Shown here: positions 1-12,065 of the stretch, one piece after another
Layout: each line of letters begins with the position of its first letter
Position numbering within the stretch: position 1 is the stretch's first letter
Source: Argopecten irradians
Lineage: Eukaryota > Mollusca > Bivalvia > Pectinida > Pectinidae
Length of the DNA: 64,000 nt
Assembly (NCBI RefSeq): GCF_041381155.1
Contig: NC_091137.1
Coordinates: 12,147,765 to 12,211,764, forward strand
Direction: 5' to 3'
Translations under genes and position numbers: made by a program
The notes under the pieces: generated by a model
The model's database searches: none
Seen by the model: the letters and a program-made list of their open reading frames with translations, nothing else
What the model was told of the DNA's origin: nothing

Positions 1-688
1 TTCCTGACATCTTCCCTTAAACCGCCTCACTCTTGACTATCTTTTGAGAGTTGGCCCCGGTGAGTAAGGATCTGGGTTATGTTCCCTGACCAAGACACAC
101 TATAGTCTAAAAATGTGTTCATTTCTGCTCCTGCTTTAGCATAAAGGTAGTGGGATGACTGGTTTGTTCATTGTTACAGTATAATGTGACAGTGTGGGGT
201 GTGCTTGTTGGGCCCTCTTCAATGACATGCTTCAGTGAGATAGCACTATAAAAAATGCAAGAATTCCACTATTACAAGGTGACACAACATGTATATACCA
301 CAGCCTTCCAAAACATACAGACAACGTATTGCAGATAAAGGAGGTTGTCCTAAGACAATAAAACCCAATAAATCAAGCAAATCATAATGATATACCGTAG
401 TTTATTAAGTTCACTTCCATATGGTTAGATTGTAAATTTTTATCTCTTGACAGAAATAGATGCCCACAAACTTACTGATGTCCTTATTTTATCCATGGCT
501 CAAGACAATCTTCGTAAGATCTTGTTACTCTTGTAAGATTCTCATGCTACAAACACTACAAAACTGCAAACTTTGAGTACAGTATTTGAATTTAAAACAT
601 AACAAAGAGAAAACAAACTATTCCTACTGAACATGTGCTACAAATTTGTGAATGATGAGAGAAATAACTTCTTTATTCAATATTTCAG
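1..688. other. IGBP1 intron, left edge of window
   Basis: No open frame here matches the upstream part of alpha4, and all three + frames of the first 60 bases close quickly, so the apparent donor near 59 (GTGAGT) is not supported as a real exon end. Treated as intron sequence of the partial gene; no repeat family recognised. Confidence 0.6.
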
Positions 689-3600
689 GCTTATTATGAA
701 GACTTTCTGCGTCAATGTAAGACATACAAAGTGGCCAAAGTGAGCGTCCACATAGAGGATGATGAAGAAACATCTGACAACCGAGTCCTTCCTTCAGGGT
801 AAATATACAACTAAATTGTCTGTATTTGTAGAGGTTATTCTAATCAGATTGTAGATAATAGAAGGTGATCAAGATTATTTATGTTTTTATAGCTCCCTGT
901 GTTTAAACATGATTTTGACTTTTTCAAACTTCAGAAGATGACTTTGGGATTTTACAGCCCTCTAGTAACCATATGACACTTTTTCAGGCCACCTGGTATG
1001 ATGAATATGACTTTGCTTTTTTTCCAAGCCCCCTGGTGCCAATTTCTCGAAACAAAAATGCAGACTTAATTCAAAACTGAAGTTTTTCTCCTTTACCTTA
1101 TGTGAGAATTATGACTTAAGTCAGTTTTTGACTTAAGTTTGTTTCAAGAAATCGAGGCCTGGTATGATGAAATGTTTACTGTTATTTTTTCAGGCCCCCT
1201 GGTATGATGAAAATGATAAGTGAAAGGGAGAGTAAGATACAGGCATTCAAGGAACAAAAGGAACTGGACGCGAGACTAGCAGACCTGAAAAAGTATGTCG
1301 ACCAGGAACATGTAGATGAAGAGGTGAAGGTAGGTGTCTTTACGGCCTAATACTATTATTCTGTGATGATTCTGATCACCCTCCCTTACTTTAGTATTCC
1401 AGCTACACAGGAATCAGGAGGTGGTGTCCGTTGATTAGCCGCAGGGTTACATATGATTGTCATTGAAAGTAAAAATAAATCAATGTAATTCTATCTATCA
1501 CTATTTGATGTGAAATTTTCATAGAATTTATGTTACAATATGTTACTATAGATATATAAACTTGGGACTATGTACATGAGTCTGTTGATATTTTTTTAAT
1601 CAAGACTTCTTTTACTTTTTGTAATTTTCCAGAGAGATTACTATATAACCTTACTTAAGAAGTGGGTCAACATTGCATGTGAGGATCTATCTGGGATAAA
1701 CTGTGAGTAAATAAAGGTCATGTTAAAATAACTTCAATACATCTGTTTAAAGCAGACATATGCAATAAACAAATGTAGTTAGAAGATCATAATGTATGGC
1801 TCTGGTTAGAATAAGAATGCATTTACAGCACAGTTACAATAAGCGTACATGTGACGGCCAGTCTAGTGGGTGGTTCAGTTGATTGGTAGCTAGTCAGGTT
1901 GCATGGTAGCTAGCTTTAATGTAGGGGTGGAGCTAAATAGTCGGAAATGTCTGTCGGCAATTACCAAGATCAGAAACATGTACTGTACCAGTAGGCAGTA
2001 TATAATATATACATTAAATGATTGGCATCATAAGCTTCATAATATAAAAAGAATACACAAATATGTTTTAATTACCTCACGTATAAACTCTGAATCAGCG
2101 CTAATCAGTGAAGTACGTATGGAAAGAGCTACTCTTTTAGCGAAAAAGTCAGTCAGAATTTGCATGGAAAAGAAATCACCTGCTTCTGACTAATTTTAAC
2201 TTTACCGCAAGGTGTGGGACACCAAATCGGGTACAATGTACGACCAACCATGGTGTCATGTTAAAATATATTCCGATAAAACACGGCTTTGACACATACC
2301 TGGATGTTAGTAGGAGATGCTATTACAGCTGTAGGTGTAGATTTTTTTTTAACTTTGTCACCAGTATTAAATAAGATAAATGCTTTTGAATCTAGTGTTG
2401 ATAATTTCTAGGCTAACATCAACCAACATTTTGTAAACTACCGTTCTGCATGCGCCAACCTCTGAGAACATTACCTGTGAGAGTCTCGCAAATATGAATC
2501 AAATTAAGTTATAAGGCAATGCATTCAAACTCAACGTCTACAACTAGAATAACATCCCCTACTACCATCCAGGTATGTATCAGAACCGTGTTTGATCAGA
2601 ATATATTCTAATAAGACATAATCTATTGTCAGCCGTACTTGATTTGTTTTCCACACCAAACGGACCTTTCAGCGGAAAAGTCAGTCAAAAGGTACAACAG
2701 TAGCTAGATACGGCTGTGACATTACATGTAACATTACAATGGATATAATAGAACTAAACCCAACACATTAATAAACCCGAAGAAAATTTGATCCATTGGT
2801 ACGTTGGTAGATAAGCTACAGTATGAATACTCCCCGAAGTCAAGAGAAATGGCCAATAATTTATGAACAAAACATCCTCAAAACATTCGCTTAATAAGTG
2901 AAACAAAACAATTACCATTTTTTTAATACAGGATGACCTATAGTCATCATGTTTCGTCCGTCGTCGTGCGCCGTCCGCCGTGCGCCGTGCGCCGTCCGCC
3001 GTGCGTTAACTTTTCACATTTTGAACTTCTTCTCAAGTTTGACCAGTGGGATTGAGCTGAAACTTACCTGAAATGATCCTGAGATGGTCCCGACAAAGTG
3101 TTGTTATTTTTCGGGTCGATCCGAAATCCAAGATGGCCGCCACAGCCGCCATCTTGAAAACACATTTTAAACTTCTTCTCAAGTTCTACCGGTGCGATTT
3201 GGCTGAAACTTGCATGAAATGATCCTGACATGGTCCCGACAAAGTGTTGTTATTTTTCGGGTCGATCCGAAATCCAAGATGGCCGCCACAGGCGCCATCT
3301 TGAAAACACATTTTGAACTTCTTCTCAAGTTCTACCGGTGCGATTTGGCTGAAACTTGCATGAAATGATCCTGACATGGTCCCGACAAAGTGTTGTTATT
3401 TTTCGGGTCGATCCGAAATCCAAGATGGCCGCCACAGCCGCCATCTTGAAAACACATTTTAAACTTCTTCTCAAGTTCTACCGGTGCGATTTGGCTGAAA
3501 CTTGCATGAAATGATCCTGACATGGTCCCGACAAAGTGTTGTTATTTTTCGGGTCGATCCGAAATCCAAGATGGCCGCCACAGGCGCCATCTTGAAAACA

Positions 3601-6600
3601 TATTTTGAACTTCTTCTCAAGTTCTACCGGTGCGATTTGGCTGAAACTTGCATGAAATGATCCTGACATGGTCCCGACAAAGTGTTGTTATTATTCGGGT
3701 CGATCCGAAATCCAAGATGGCCGCCACAGGCGCCATCTTGAAAACACATTTTGAACTTTCTCAAGTTCTACCAGTGCGATTTCGCTGAAACTTGCATGAA
3801 ATGATCCTGACATGGTCCCGACAAAGTCTTGTTATTTTTCGGGTCGATCCGAAATCCAAGATGGCCGCCACAGCCGCCATCTTGAAAACACATTTTGAAC
3901 TTCTTCTCAAGTTCTACCAGTGCGATTTGGCTGAAACTTGCATGAAATGATCCTGACATGGTCCAGACAAAGTGTTGTTATTTTTCGGGTCAATCCGAAA
4001 TCCAAGATGGCCGCCACAGCCGCCATCTTGAAAACACATTTTGAACTTCTTCTCAAGTTCTACCGAAGGGATTTGGCTGAAACTTGCATGAAATGATCCT
4101 GACATGGTCCAGACAAAGTATTGTTACATCTCTGGTTGATCCCAAATCGAAGATGACAACCATGACACTATGTATAATTAAGTTCCTATATTTAAAGGCC
4201 CTTGGGCCTCTTGTTTGAAATAAAATTTGTTGAAAGAAATTGAAAATGATCCTGACATGATCCTGACAAAGTGACACCATATATAATTAATTTTACTATT
4301 GTCAAGGTAGTCAGATGACCGTTAAGGCCCTTTGGGCCTCTTGTTTAATACAGTGATTGAATGAACACAATGTAATCAAACACATTGTACAACTTCTCAA
4401 TGTTGTTGGCGATCTTGTTAGTCAGGGGGAAATCAGTCGTGCAGCTGATGCTTCAGCCAATCAGTGCCTTCATTAAATGCCAATTAAAATCTAATCTACT
4501 GCATCAGCGTACTAGATCAGCTACCAGCCAATGTGTCTATCGAGTAAATGAATGTAAACAGGAAACTTATTTTAACAGGGCTGTAAAGATTCTCCTAAAT
4601 TATCTAACTATCTAACAAATAATAGGAATCATTGTACTGAAATTCTTTGTTCTCCTTTTCACAGTTGAAATTCAAATGTTAGAAGTAAGAGAAGATTCAA
4701 TGAGTGAAGCTGGAGCCAGGAAAACAGAATACGAGAAAAAGAAACCACCAGTATGTACACATTTAAAAAAAAAACTTTTTAAATGATTGATTTAATAAAT
4801 TAGTATTGTATTTGTACTCGGATATGATGGGCTCAATCACCTGCTTATTTAAGTCAATGTGAACTTTGAAATTTATATTTCTACACAAGGGAGACAACTT
4901 TTGGTAGTGATCTTGTTGTAAAAAGTAAACAATTTGTGGTAGCAATATAACTGTTGTGTTCTGGACTCTTGTTTGTAGTCTTTGGTTTATAAGAAACTGG
5001 CTAAACATAATAATAACATGAAGAGCTAACATTTATGAATTACCTATATACTGTATTTGTACTACATTTTATAGAGATTTGAATCTACTTTTAGTAAATG
5101 GATGGTCTCACTATTTACATGTATTTAGATGATTACCTGGATTCTAGTTTTTATCACCACCACCCTCCTCACCCACATACTCTCCCCAAAGAATAAGGGA
5201 GTCACTTACCTGATTAATTCAGCTAACTAGCACAGAATGACACTTTTAATGCTTCTCTTTTGACCTGTAAAATTCTTTTTTAAAAGATAGCATTTCCGAT
5301 ACAGTAAGATAGATGAGCATTTAGCGTTGCTTTCTTTGTTTTTAGCCTATGCGGCCTTTCATTATTACAAAGGACATGATTCAGAAGCAGGTGTTTGGTT
5401 TGGGATATCCCAGTATTCCCACTCTCACTATCGAGGAATTCTACGAACAGAAACTCAAAGATGGTACCTTCCAGCCACCTATGGCAGGGTAGGTCCCAAC
5501 TCCTTATATAGAATGGAGTATTATATAATGTTTCCTTTTATGTGCATATGTAATTGCATATTACAAAGTTATCATCTCTTGTGGGTAGGTATCTTGATGT
5601 CATGTGTTGTGAGCATAACATCATATTTTTCAGAGAAAACAATGTCATATTTGTACTCAAACTAAAGACATAGTATTCTTTCACCATTGACTGGTCTGAT
5701 TTTTCACTGCTTTTAACCGTTAGTGATTTCGCTGTTTATATGGGGGAGAAAAAGAATCATTCCATACCTCAAGAGCATGACAGCAAAAACAATACCAATA
5801 CCTGAGGGGTAGCCTAAGGTTGGACGTTCAAGAATTACCCCTCGGGTTCAGATATGATTTCTTTGTCACACCGATTAGGTACGGGAAGATTATATTAATC
5901 AATACCTATCATCAAGAACTCTATAATGATTATGTAAAGATAGATTATATATCCTGTCAGGTTCCTAACTCATTCTGATACCATGTACAATGTATCCAAT
6001 GGCTTTAATTCATGTCAAATGGTGTTGGGGTGATCTTACAAATGAGAGAAGGGACATTCATGTTGTGATAACATAATATTATTTCTAGTTCATAGAAAAG
6101 TTACACTGATATCTTCCATTAAATACATCTTCTTCAAACCATAATAGTGATCAGCTTTTTAGCTCACCATCGTCAGATGGTGGGCTATTCAAATCGCCTT
6201 TCATCCCTGGTCCGTCCTTTAACAATTCTTGTTACTGCTATTTCTCAGAAAGTACTTAAGAGATCTTTTCAAATTTAATATGTAGGTTCCTCTAGAGCCC
6301 TAGTTGGGCATATTGCATTTTGGGATCAATCAGTTAACAAGATGGCCGCATGGCAGTCATCTTAGATTTTAATATTTAAAGTTTGTTACCACTATTTCTT
6401 AGAAAATACTGAAGGGATCTTTATCAAATTTCATATGCAGGTTTCCTTAGGGCCCTAGTTATGCATATTGCATTTGGCGACCAATCAATCAACTAGATGG
6501 TCGCCATGCAGTCAACTTGAATTTTGATACTTAAAGCACTTAACATTTGTTACTGCTATTTCTCACAAAGTGCTGAAGGAACCTGTCTCAAATTTCATAT

Positions 6601-8650
6601 GTATGATTCCCTAGGGCTCGTGTTGTGCATATTGCATTTTGGGACTGATTGGTCAACAAGATGGTCGACAGGAAGACATCTTGGATTTTGATAGTTGAAA
6701 TGTATTAACACTATTTCACCTGATCAGAAAGAACTGAAAGGATCTGTGTCATACATTTCACATGTAGGTTCTCCTTGGGTCGTTGTTGTGCATATCGCAT
6801 TTTGTGACTGATCATTCAACAATATGGCCAAGCAGCTGCCGTATTGGATTTTATTAGTTGAAGGTAGTAACCACTACTTCTCAGAAAATACTAAAGGTCT
6901 CATTCTTTTTCATATGTATAGGGACCACATAGGCCCAAGATTTGCATAATACATTTTTGGAGCAATCAGTCTACAAGATAGCCAACAGACCACCATCTTG
7001 GATTTAACTGTAGAAGTTTGAAAAGCAGAGACAAAATTCTTCTTTCAATTGTTATACATAGATCATTCTTTGGTGGGTGCCAATATCCCTCTGGGATCTT
7101 TTGTTTAGGAGTGAAAAGTATTGGTCTTAATATTTTCTGACATTCAGGCACAGTATGCAGGACTGGGCAGCAGACCCTGAAAAGGACAAAGAGGACAGAG
7201 AGAAAGAGGAAGAGGAGAAAGAAAACAAAACAGAAGCTGATGATCCAGAAGAGTTACAAAAGGCACGAAACTGGGATGAATGGAAGGATGGTAGGTATAT
7301 TAGGTCATCCTGACCCTTGGGTCCAAGGGTCAGGATGACCTATTGTCATCATGCACTGTCCGTCGGCATGCGCCGTCCGTCGTACACCATGCGCCGTCTG
7401 CCATGCGTAAACTTTTCATTTAAATGACTTCTTCTCAATAACCTAAAAGCCCAGGGTACTGATATTTGGCCTGTAGCATGCTGGGATGAAGGGCTGCTAA
7501 ATTGTTCTAATGAATGACCTTGACTTTTACTCAAGGTCACAGGGGTGAAAAGTCTCAAATCTTTAGATTACTTCTTCTCAAGAACCAAAAGGTTTAGGTT
7601 ACTTATATTGGGCCTGTGGTAGGCTGGGATGAAGGGCTACCAAGTTTGTCCAAATGAATGACCTTGATCTTCATTCAAGGTCACAGGGGTCAAATAGGCT
7701 AAAATCATTAAACCACTTCTTGTGAATAACTATTAGTCCTAGAGACCGGTCATTGGGCCTTTGACATGCTGGGTTGAAGGGCTACCAAGTTTGTTCAAAT
7801 GAATGACCATGACCTTCAATCTGACCTTCATTGAAGGTCACAGGGATCCAATAGGCTTAAGTCTTTAAACAACTTCTTCTCAAAAACCAAAAGGGCCAAG
7901 GCACTCATATTGGACCTGCAGCATGCTGGGATGAAGGCCTATCAAGTTTGTTCAAATGAATGATCTTGATCTTCAATCTCGGTCACAGGGGTCAAATAGG
8001 CTAAAACTAAGACCCTGTGTACTGATAGTTGGCATCTGTAGCATGCTTAGATAAAAGATTATCAAAGTTGTTCAAATGAATGACCTTGACCTTCATTCAA
8101 GGTCACATTGGGGTTAAATATGTTACAATCGTTAAACATACATAAACATACAACATACTGTGTATTTCAGTTGTACTAGATATTGTATTAACAATCAGAT
8201 GACCGTTAAGGCTCATTTGGCCTCCTGTAATTGTGGAGGCTTGGCAGTCTGGTGATAGGCAGGTGACTCCAACATCACAAGTCACTTGTTCAAATCCTAA
8301 CAAGCATAAGTCTGGCAATCTGTTCATCTTGATGAACTTGTGATAGGCTTCTGACTTAATATCAGTAGTTCAAATCATGTTTATTTGTATTCTAAAATGA
8401 ATACTGCATTAACCGTCTGTTTACACGATCAAAGTATGTTTTAGAGCCGTGCAATAAATCGTATGTACAGTACTGACTGTGCTTTCCTTTAGGGATTCAG
8501 GAGAGATTTCTTTCTAAAAACTACATCTGATGATGTCTAAATTGCATTTCGTATATATACATGTATTTAGGTGCTTGATAATTTTCTTTCTATATTGATT
8601 TTTTCCTAGAGCACAGAAGAGGATGGGGAAATAGACAGAACATGGGATGA
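689..8650 (+). CDS. IGBP1: IGBP1 (alpha4/Tap42), 3' part, seven exons
   Basis: Alpha4 binds the catalytic subunits of PP2A-type phosphatases, protects them from degradation and links them to TOR signalling in the cytoplasm. Exons read as 689-798, 1194-1329, 1633-1702, 4665-4750, 5346-5488, 7148-7290 and 8610-8650; every junction is AG/GT and phases agree, giving 242 codons plus stop TGA. The product begins AYYEDFLRQC, runs through a helical charged region (SERESKIQAFKEQKEL, then RDYYITLLKKWVNIA), then RPFIITKDMIQKQVFGLGYPS, a feature of the family, then an acidic Glu/Lys-rich linker, and ends in the diagnostic tail NWDEWKDEHRRGWGNRQNMG. The N-terminal exons lie upstream of the window: nothing in 1-688 reads as coding. 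Introns hold many transposons. Identity is very sure; the exact first-exon boundary depends on the AG at 687-688. Confidence 0.95.
976..1215 (+). repeat. Three copies of an exon-edge acceptor segment, middle one split by a MITE
   Basis: A short segment, TTTTTCAGGCCCCCTGG followed by TATGATGAA, occurs three times: at about 979-1004, at about 1018-1035 continued at 1159-1172, and at 1186-1212. The last copy is the true 3' splice site and start of the exon at 1194. The middle copy is interrupted by the small inverted-repeat element at 1035-1162. Using the first copy's AG at 987 would run into a stop, so it is a decoy rather than an alternative exon. Confidence 0.75.
1035..1162. mobile_element. 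Short MITE (about 128 bp) in IGBP1 intron
   Basis: Imperfect terminal inverted repeats read AATTTCTCGAAACAAA at the left and, on the other strand, GATTTCTTGAAACAAA at the right. The interior contains ACTTAAGTCAGTTTTTGACTTAAG. A second copy with matching ends and interior lies at 36134-36263. No coding capacity. The insertion splits a pre-existing duplicated segment, which fixes both edges to within a few bases. Confidence 0.75.
2110..2720. mobile_element. Long diverged inverted repeat (foldback element)
   Basis: Blocks on the left (for example AAACACGGCTTTGACACATA near 2280 followed by CCTGGATGTTAGTAGG) reappear reverse-complemented on the right between about 2560 and 2690 (reading AAACACGGTTCTGATACATA then CCTGGATGGTAGTAGG on the - strand). 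Arms of 120 bp or more with scattered differences surround a centre near 2410. It lies in an IGBP1 intron. Family not recognised and outer ends uncertain. Confidence 0.6.
2931..4345 (+). mobile_element. Tandem-core element A (pearl/Helentron-like), 146-bp units
   Basis: The left flank starts GGATGACCTATAGTCATC and passes through a CG-rich stretch of CGTCCGTCG/GCGCCG words. About eight tandem units of about 146 bp follow from 3015 to 4130. The right flank ends GTCAGATGACCGTTAAGG and then the hairpin GGCCCTTTGGGCC-TCTTG. A second terminal hairpin at 4196-4213 suggests a nested or duplicated end. Units are very similar and each carries an inverted pair CAAGATGGC...GCCATCTTG. The layout fits non-autonomous bivalve elements with tandem cores; no Rep/helicase gene is present. 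It sits in the IGBP1 intron of 1703-4664. Confidence 0.8.
6158..7108 (+). mobile_element. Tandem-core element B, about 165-bp units
   Basis: The left end reads TAGCTCACCATCGTCAGATGG, capable of a small hairpin. About five diverged units follow, each with a TTACTGCTATTTCTCAGAAA-type start, a GCATATTGCATTTTGGGA block and an AAGATGGCCGC-type block. The end, near 7108, reads CCCTCTGGGATCTTTTGTTT. This family differs in sequence from the neighbouring elements but has the same plan. It lies immediately before the IGBP1 exon at 7148. Confidence 0.65.
7305..8230 (+). mobile_element. Tandem-core element C, about 140-bp units
   Basis: It starts with the inverted pair GGTCATCCTGACCC...GGGTCAGGATGACC, then CGTCCGTCG-type words. 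About five diverged units contain GAATGACCTTGA, TCAAGGTCACAGGGGT and ATGCTGGGATGAAGGGCTA blocks. It ends CAGATGACCGTTAAGGCTCA then TTTGGCCTCCTGT, a decayed form of the shared terminal hairpin. It occupies most of the last IGBP1 intron. Unit divergence suggests it is older than the elements at 3 kb and 15 kb. Confidence 0.75.
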
Positions 8651-8884
8651 AGAAAACAAGGTTCAGTTCTTTACAGTGAAACCTGTGGTCTGCCCACTAC
8701 CACCTGATAAGGAACATTGGTCGATCAAGGACTAAGTTATGAGCTAGAAACAAGATTACATGTGAATGTGAGGATTCAGCACTGTCTGTAGTTCACCACA
8801 AATGGATGTCTGATGTTAAATCAAGGACAATTATATAGACTGATGTCAATGACATGTCTTGATGTCAGATAAATGAACTAGAAT

Positions 8885-9480
8885 ATAGTCTGTTGTCCAT
8901 GACAACAGGATGCTGTCAGATCAAGGGCTAGGATATGGTCTGTTGTCCATGACAACTGCATGCGTGGTGTCAGATCGATAACTAGGATATGGTTTGTTGT
9001 CCATGACAATGGGATGTCGGGTTTCAAATCAAGGACTAGGATATGGTCTGTTGTTTGGTGTTAGATCAAGGATGAGGATATGGTTTGTTGTCCATGACAA
9101 CTGGGTGTGTGGTGTCAGATCAAGGACTAGGATATGGCCTGTTGTCTGGTGTCAGACCAAGGACTAGGATATGGCCTGTTGTCTGGTGTCAGACCAAGGA
9201 CTAGGATATGGCCTGTTGTCTGGTGTCAGACCAAGGACTAGGATATGGCCTGTTGTCTGGTGTCAGACCAAGGACTAGGATATGACCTGTTGTCTGGTGT
9301 CAGATCAAGAATGAGGACATGGTTTGTTGTTTGGCGTCAGATCAAGAATGAGGACATAGTTTGTTGTCTTGTGTCAGGTCAAGGATAGGGATATGGTCGG
9401 TCATTTATGTCCGCAGGATGATTGATCTAGAACTAGAATGTGGTTTGTTTTCCATGGCAACAAGATTTCTGATGTCAGAT
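8885..9480 (+). repeat. Minisatellite in the IGBP1 3' UTR (37/58-bp units)
   Basis: The repeat word GGACTAGGATATGGCCTG with TTGTCTGGTGTCAGACCAA makes a 37-bp unit, present five or more times between about 9110 and 9300 with almost no change. Longer units of about 58 bp on both sides carry an extra TTGTCCATGACAACTGG-type segment. The short unit therefore looks like a deletion form that expanded recently. It starts about 235 bp after the stop codon and before any good poly(A) signal, so it should be in the mature mRNA. Confidence 0.85.
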
Positions 9481-10210
9481 CAAAGACTAGGATAGGGTTT
9501 ATTGTCCTTGAAAATTTATATCAAGGACTTGATTGTGGCTTAGAGTTAAATCCAATGTTATAATTAGATTGATTGGCCTTTAATATCACTCTAGATCACT
9601 GATGTTAGGGTCCTTAAGACAGTGATATAGTATTGCCATAGTGGATGATCTACCCAGATACACTAATAGCATTGATTGTAAAGTTTGATCGTGTGTCACA
9701 CTATCATGTGAGTGTATGGGTGTTATAAATACTGAATAGTCCAGGTAGTTGTAAAGCATGCCTATGTGAATTATACATCCGTAGAGAGACTTATTGTAAT
9801 GGAATAACTTACTTCTAAGTTATAGATACTGCAAATCTATGACTATAAAATTGTGGAATCAATTGCTGCAATGAAACACTAAGGCAGGAAATTAAGTCAC
9901 TATGGAAATATGTTTATAATTACTTATTGTAATACACCATTATCAATTTTCTGTTAGATTTGTTTGTTTTGTTTTCACATAAATGACAATAATTAGAAAC
10001 TTAGTTACATGCAATACAGTGTGTAGTTTGACTGGCAAACAGCTCCAAGTTACAGAATTGCAGAGAAAAAAAAATGTAACAGGATTATCTCCCCCTTCTT
10101 TGAATGTATGGTGGAGACAAAAATTAAAGCATACCACTTGCCATTATAGATATATTGGTACTATCTTGATACATGTATATTATATTTCATTCTAGTTATA
10201 CATAGTATGG
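9481..10210 (+). other. Rest of the probable IGBP1 3' UTR
   Basis: AT-rich sequence without a recognisable gene. Short open frames on both strands here show no family features. It probably belongs to the IGBP1 3' UTR up to the AATAAA at 10211. Confidence 0.4.
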
Positions 10211-10216
10211 AATAAA
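10211..10216 (+). terminator. Candidate poly(A) signal of IGBP1
   Basis: AATAAA about 1.56 kb after the stop codon. ATTAAA near 10123 is an alternative. No perfect AATAAA was noticed earlier in the putative 3' UTR. Unconfirmed without transcripts. Confidence 0.45.
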
Positions 10217-10680
10217 ATCATGGTCAATTAAAGCTGTCCAAAACTAAGGTCATCTCCAATATATATATATTTTTTTTTCATTAAGATTTTGTGTGATATA
10301 ACAAAGAACAGTACTTTCAGTACACAAAGAAATTGATTACCATGGTATTGACTGTTTGAACAAACAAAAATTTGAAACCTGTACGAAAAGGTATATGATG
10401 GCTGCATATTGGTAATATTATGCAGTCTTGAACTAAATTTCCCATAAACATGGGAAAATATAAAAACTCTTCAAAAAGAAGTAATTAGCAGATGGACTTT
10501 GTTTGAAACTGTTTGTATTAAAACAATTACTTGAAGTAAAACACGTTAAAAATTGCCTGTACAACTTGATATAGAACTGTTTGACAATAATAGTGATGAC
10601 TGTTATTTGCCTGTGTATTTGACATACACTATGATCAACGTTAGTGAAATACATATGTGAATATTTACAGTCAGTGGTGA

Positions 10681-12065
10681 ATTGATAGTATAAACCCCGT
10701 TGATTTCAACCAAAGGCTACTCAACTTTATTTCTCGATAGATTGAGTATGTCACGCGCAATTTGGAGCCGCGCGGATGAATTTATGATGGTCTAGAACGA
10801 ATAATCATACCCTGCCTCCACTCCGGTTCCCGGACGACCATCTGTCAGAAATCTTCCGTCCGTCGTTCAGAGCTACGTCATCGCAGCTAATGATGGTCCA
10901 AATCAGATACTTGTTTTCAGTATCGAACGTACGTTCGATGAACATGTACATGAATCAAAATAGGTTTGAACACATATTATATGTACGTGTGTAAATACAA
11001 ATGTAGAAAAGTTACATTGTTTATGTCACTACCTCTTTGAGCAATGCTTCCGTGCGTATGATAAATTTGCACATTCCGATGACGTTGCAATGTTTACATG
11101 TTGTGTGTCGGTGAGTGTGTGTTGTTCGCTACAACATGTAGATCTACATCCTATTTGTATTTTTAACATCTTTGGTTGTACGCAAATGGATAAGATATGT
11201 CAGGACAACATCAGTCTTTCAGTTGCATAACTTTAACCAAAACGACCTAGCACGATAATGCATTTTTGTTCGCCTCAGGGGACAGACAAGTCCTGTACGT
11301 TATCTACTGTGAATCGGCGAGAGTAGGCCTTACATACACAATGTACGTTTGGGTGTTTCAAAATATCAATGAAACGGAATCCTTCAATTGTAGTTTTACA
11401 ATACTTGTTATAGATATCTCTAATATTTACTGAAGTGTTTGAAACAACAATATAAATATAAGCTAACATTGTGAGAGTGGTAAACGTTTACAGTAGTGGG
11501 CCTACCTGTGTTTGTACATGTTCATCGAAACGACGTCCGATACATTTGAAAATCTCCAAAATCCGGAAATAATGACATGGAACTATGTAAACATCCGTGT
11601 ATTCAAGTAATTTCAAACGTGAACTGATTAAGTAGAACTCAAGTGATCACAAAATTGAAGAAACTCTCTGTTTGTCACACCTCCTTGATACAGGCGGTTT
11701 GAATCGGACGCCGCGTCACAACTACGTTAAATATCCTGCCACGTTATGAATTGTGTAAGCGTGTGTAATCATACGAAGTAAAAGATTAAAACCAAACGGC
11801 TTTGCACCATGGTGTTTTTAACAAAAGATAAATAAAACGATTTATAGTTCCATACCGGGAAACCCCAGATATATGCATCATAAGACGGAACTCATTTTAT
11901 TTGTATGTTCATTGATAAATTGGCGGGAATTTCCGCCACTTCGAGTGGCTGTTCCAAATGCCTGTCGGAACTAAACGATATAATTCAATTTTAGTCCTAC
12001 AAATGCCATAAACACTATTACGGGTAAATTTTGAGTTATGAAAATAATAGTTAAGACTGTAAATA
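10681..12065. other. Intergenic block, locally CG-rich, possible unclassified transposon body
   Basis: Between IGBP1 and GPD1. It opens with CTACTCAACTTTATTTCTCG (10717 on), which nearly matches the arm of the palindrome at 12172-12195, so 10.7-12.2 kb may be one element. Inside are CG-containing stretches (10750-10870), TACGTCATC near 10873, and TTGGCGGGAATTTCCGCC near 11919, whose first half resembles an E2F site. No convincing coding region was found on either strand. Confidence 0.4.
10922..10939. repeat. Perfect 18-bp palindrome
   Basis: ATCGAACGTACGTTCGAT reads identically on both strands. It could be a dimeric protein-binding site or chance; no adjacent gene start supports a role. Confidence 0.8.

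Noticed and set aside
1-60. An IGBP1 exon ending at a GTGAGT donor near 59
   Set aside because: All three frames upstream of it have stops and none resembles the alpha4 sequence expected before AYYEDF.
1903-2193. 96-aa frame in an IGBP1 intron
   Set aside because: Lies largely in or beside the foldback element and has no recognisable features.
3186-4280. Series of near-identical 63-aa open frames on the - strand
   Set aside because: They repeat with the 146-bp transposon unit, overlap each other and show no coding features; by-products of a repeat, not a gene family.
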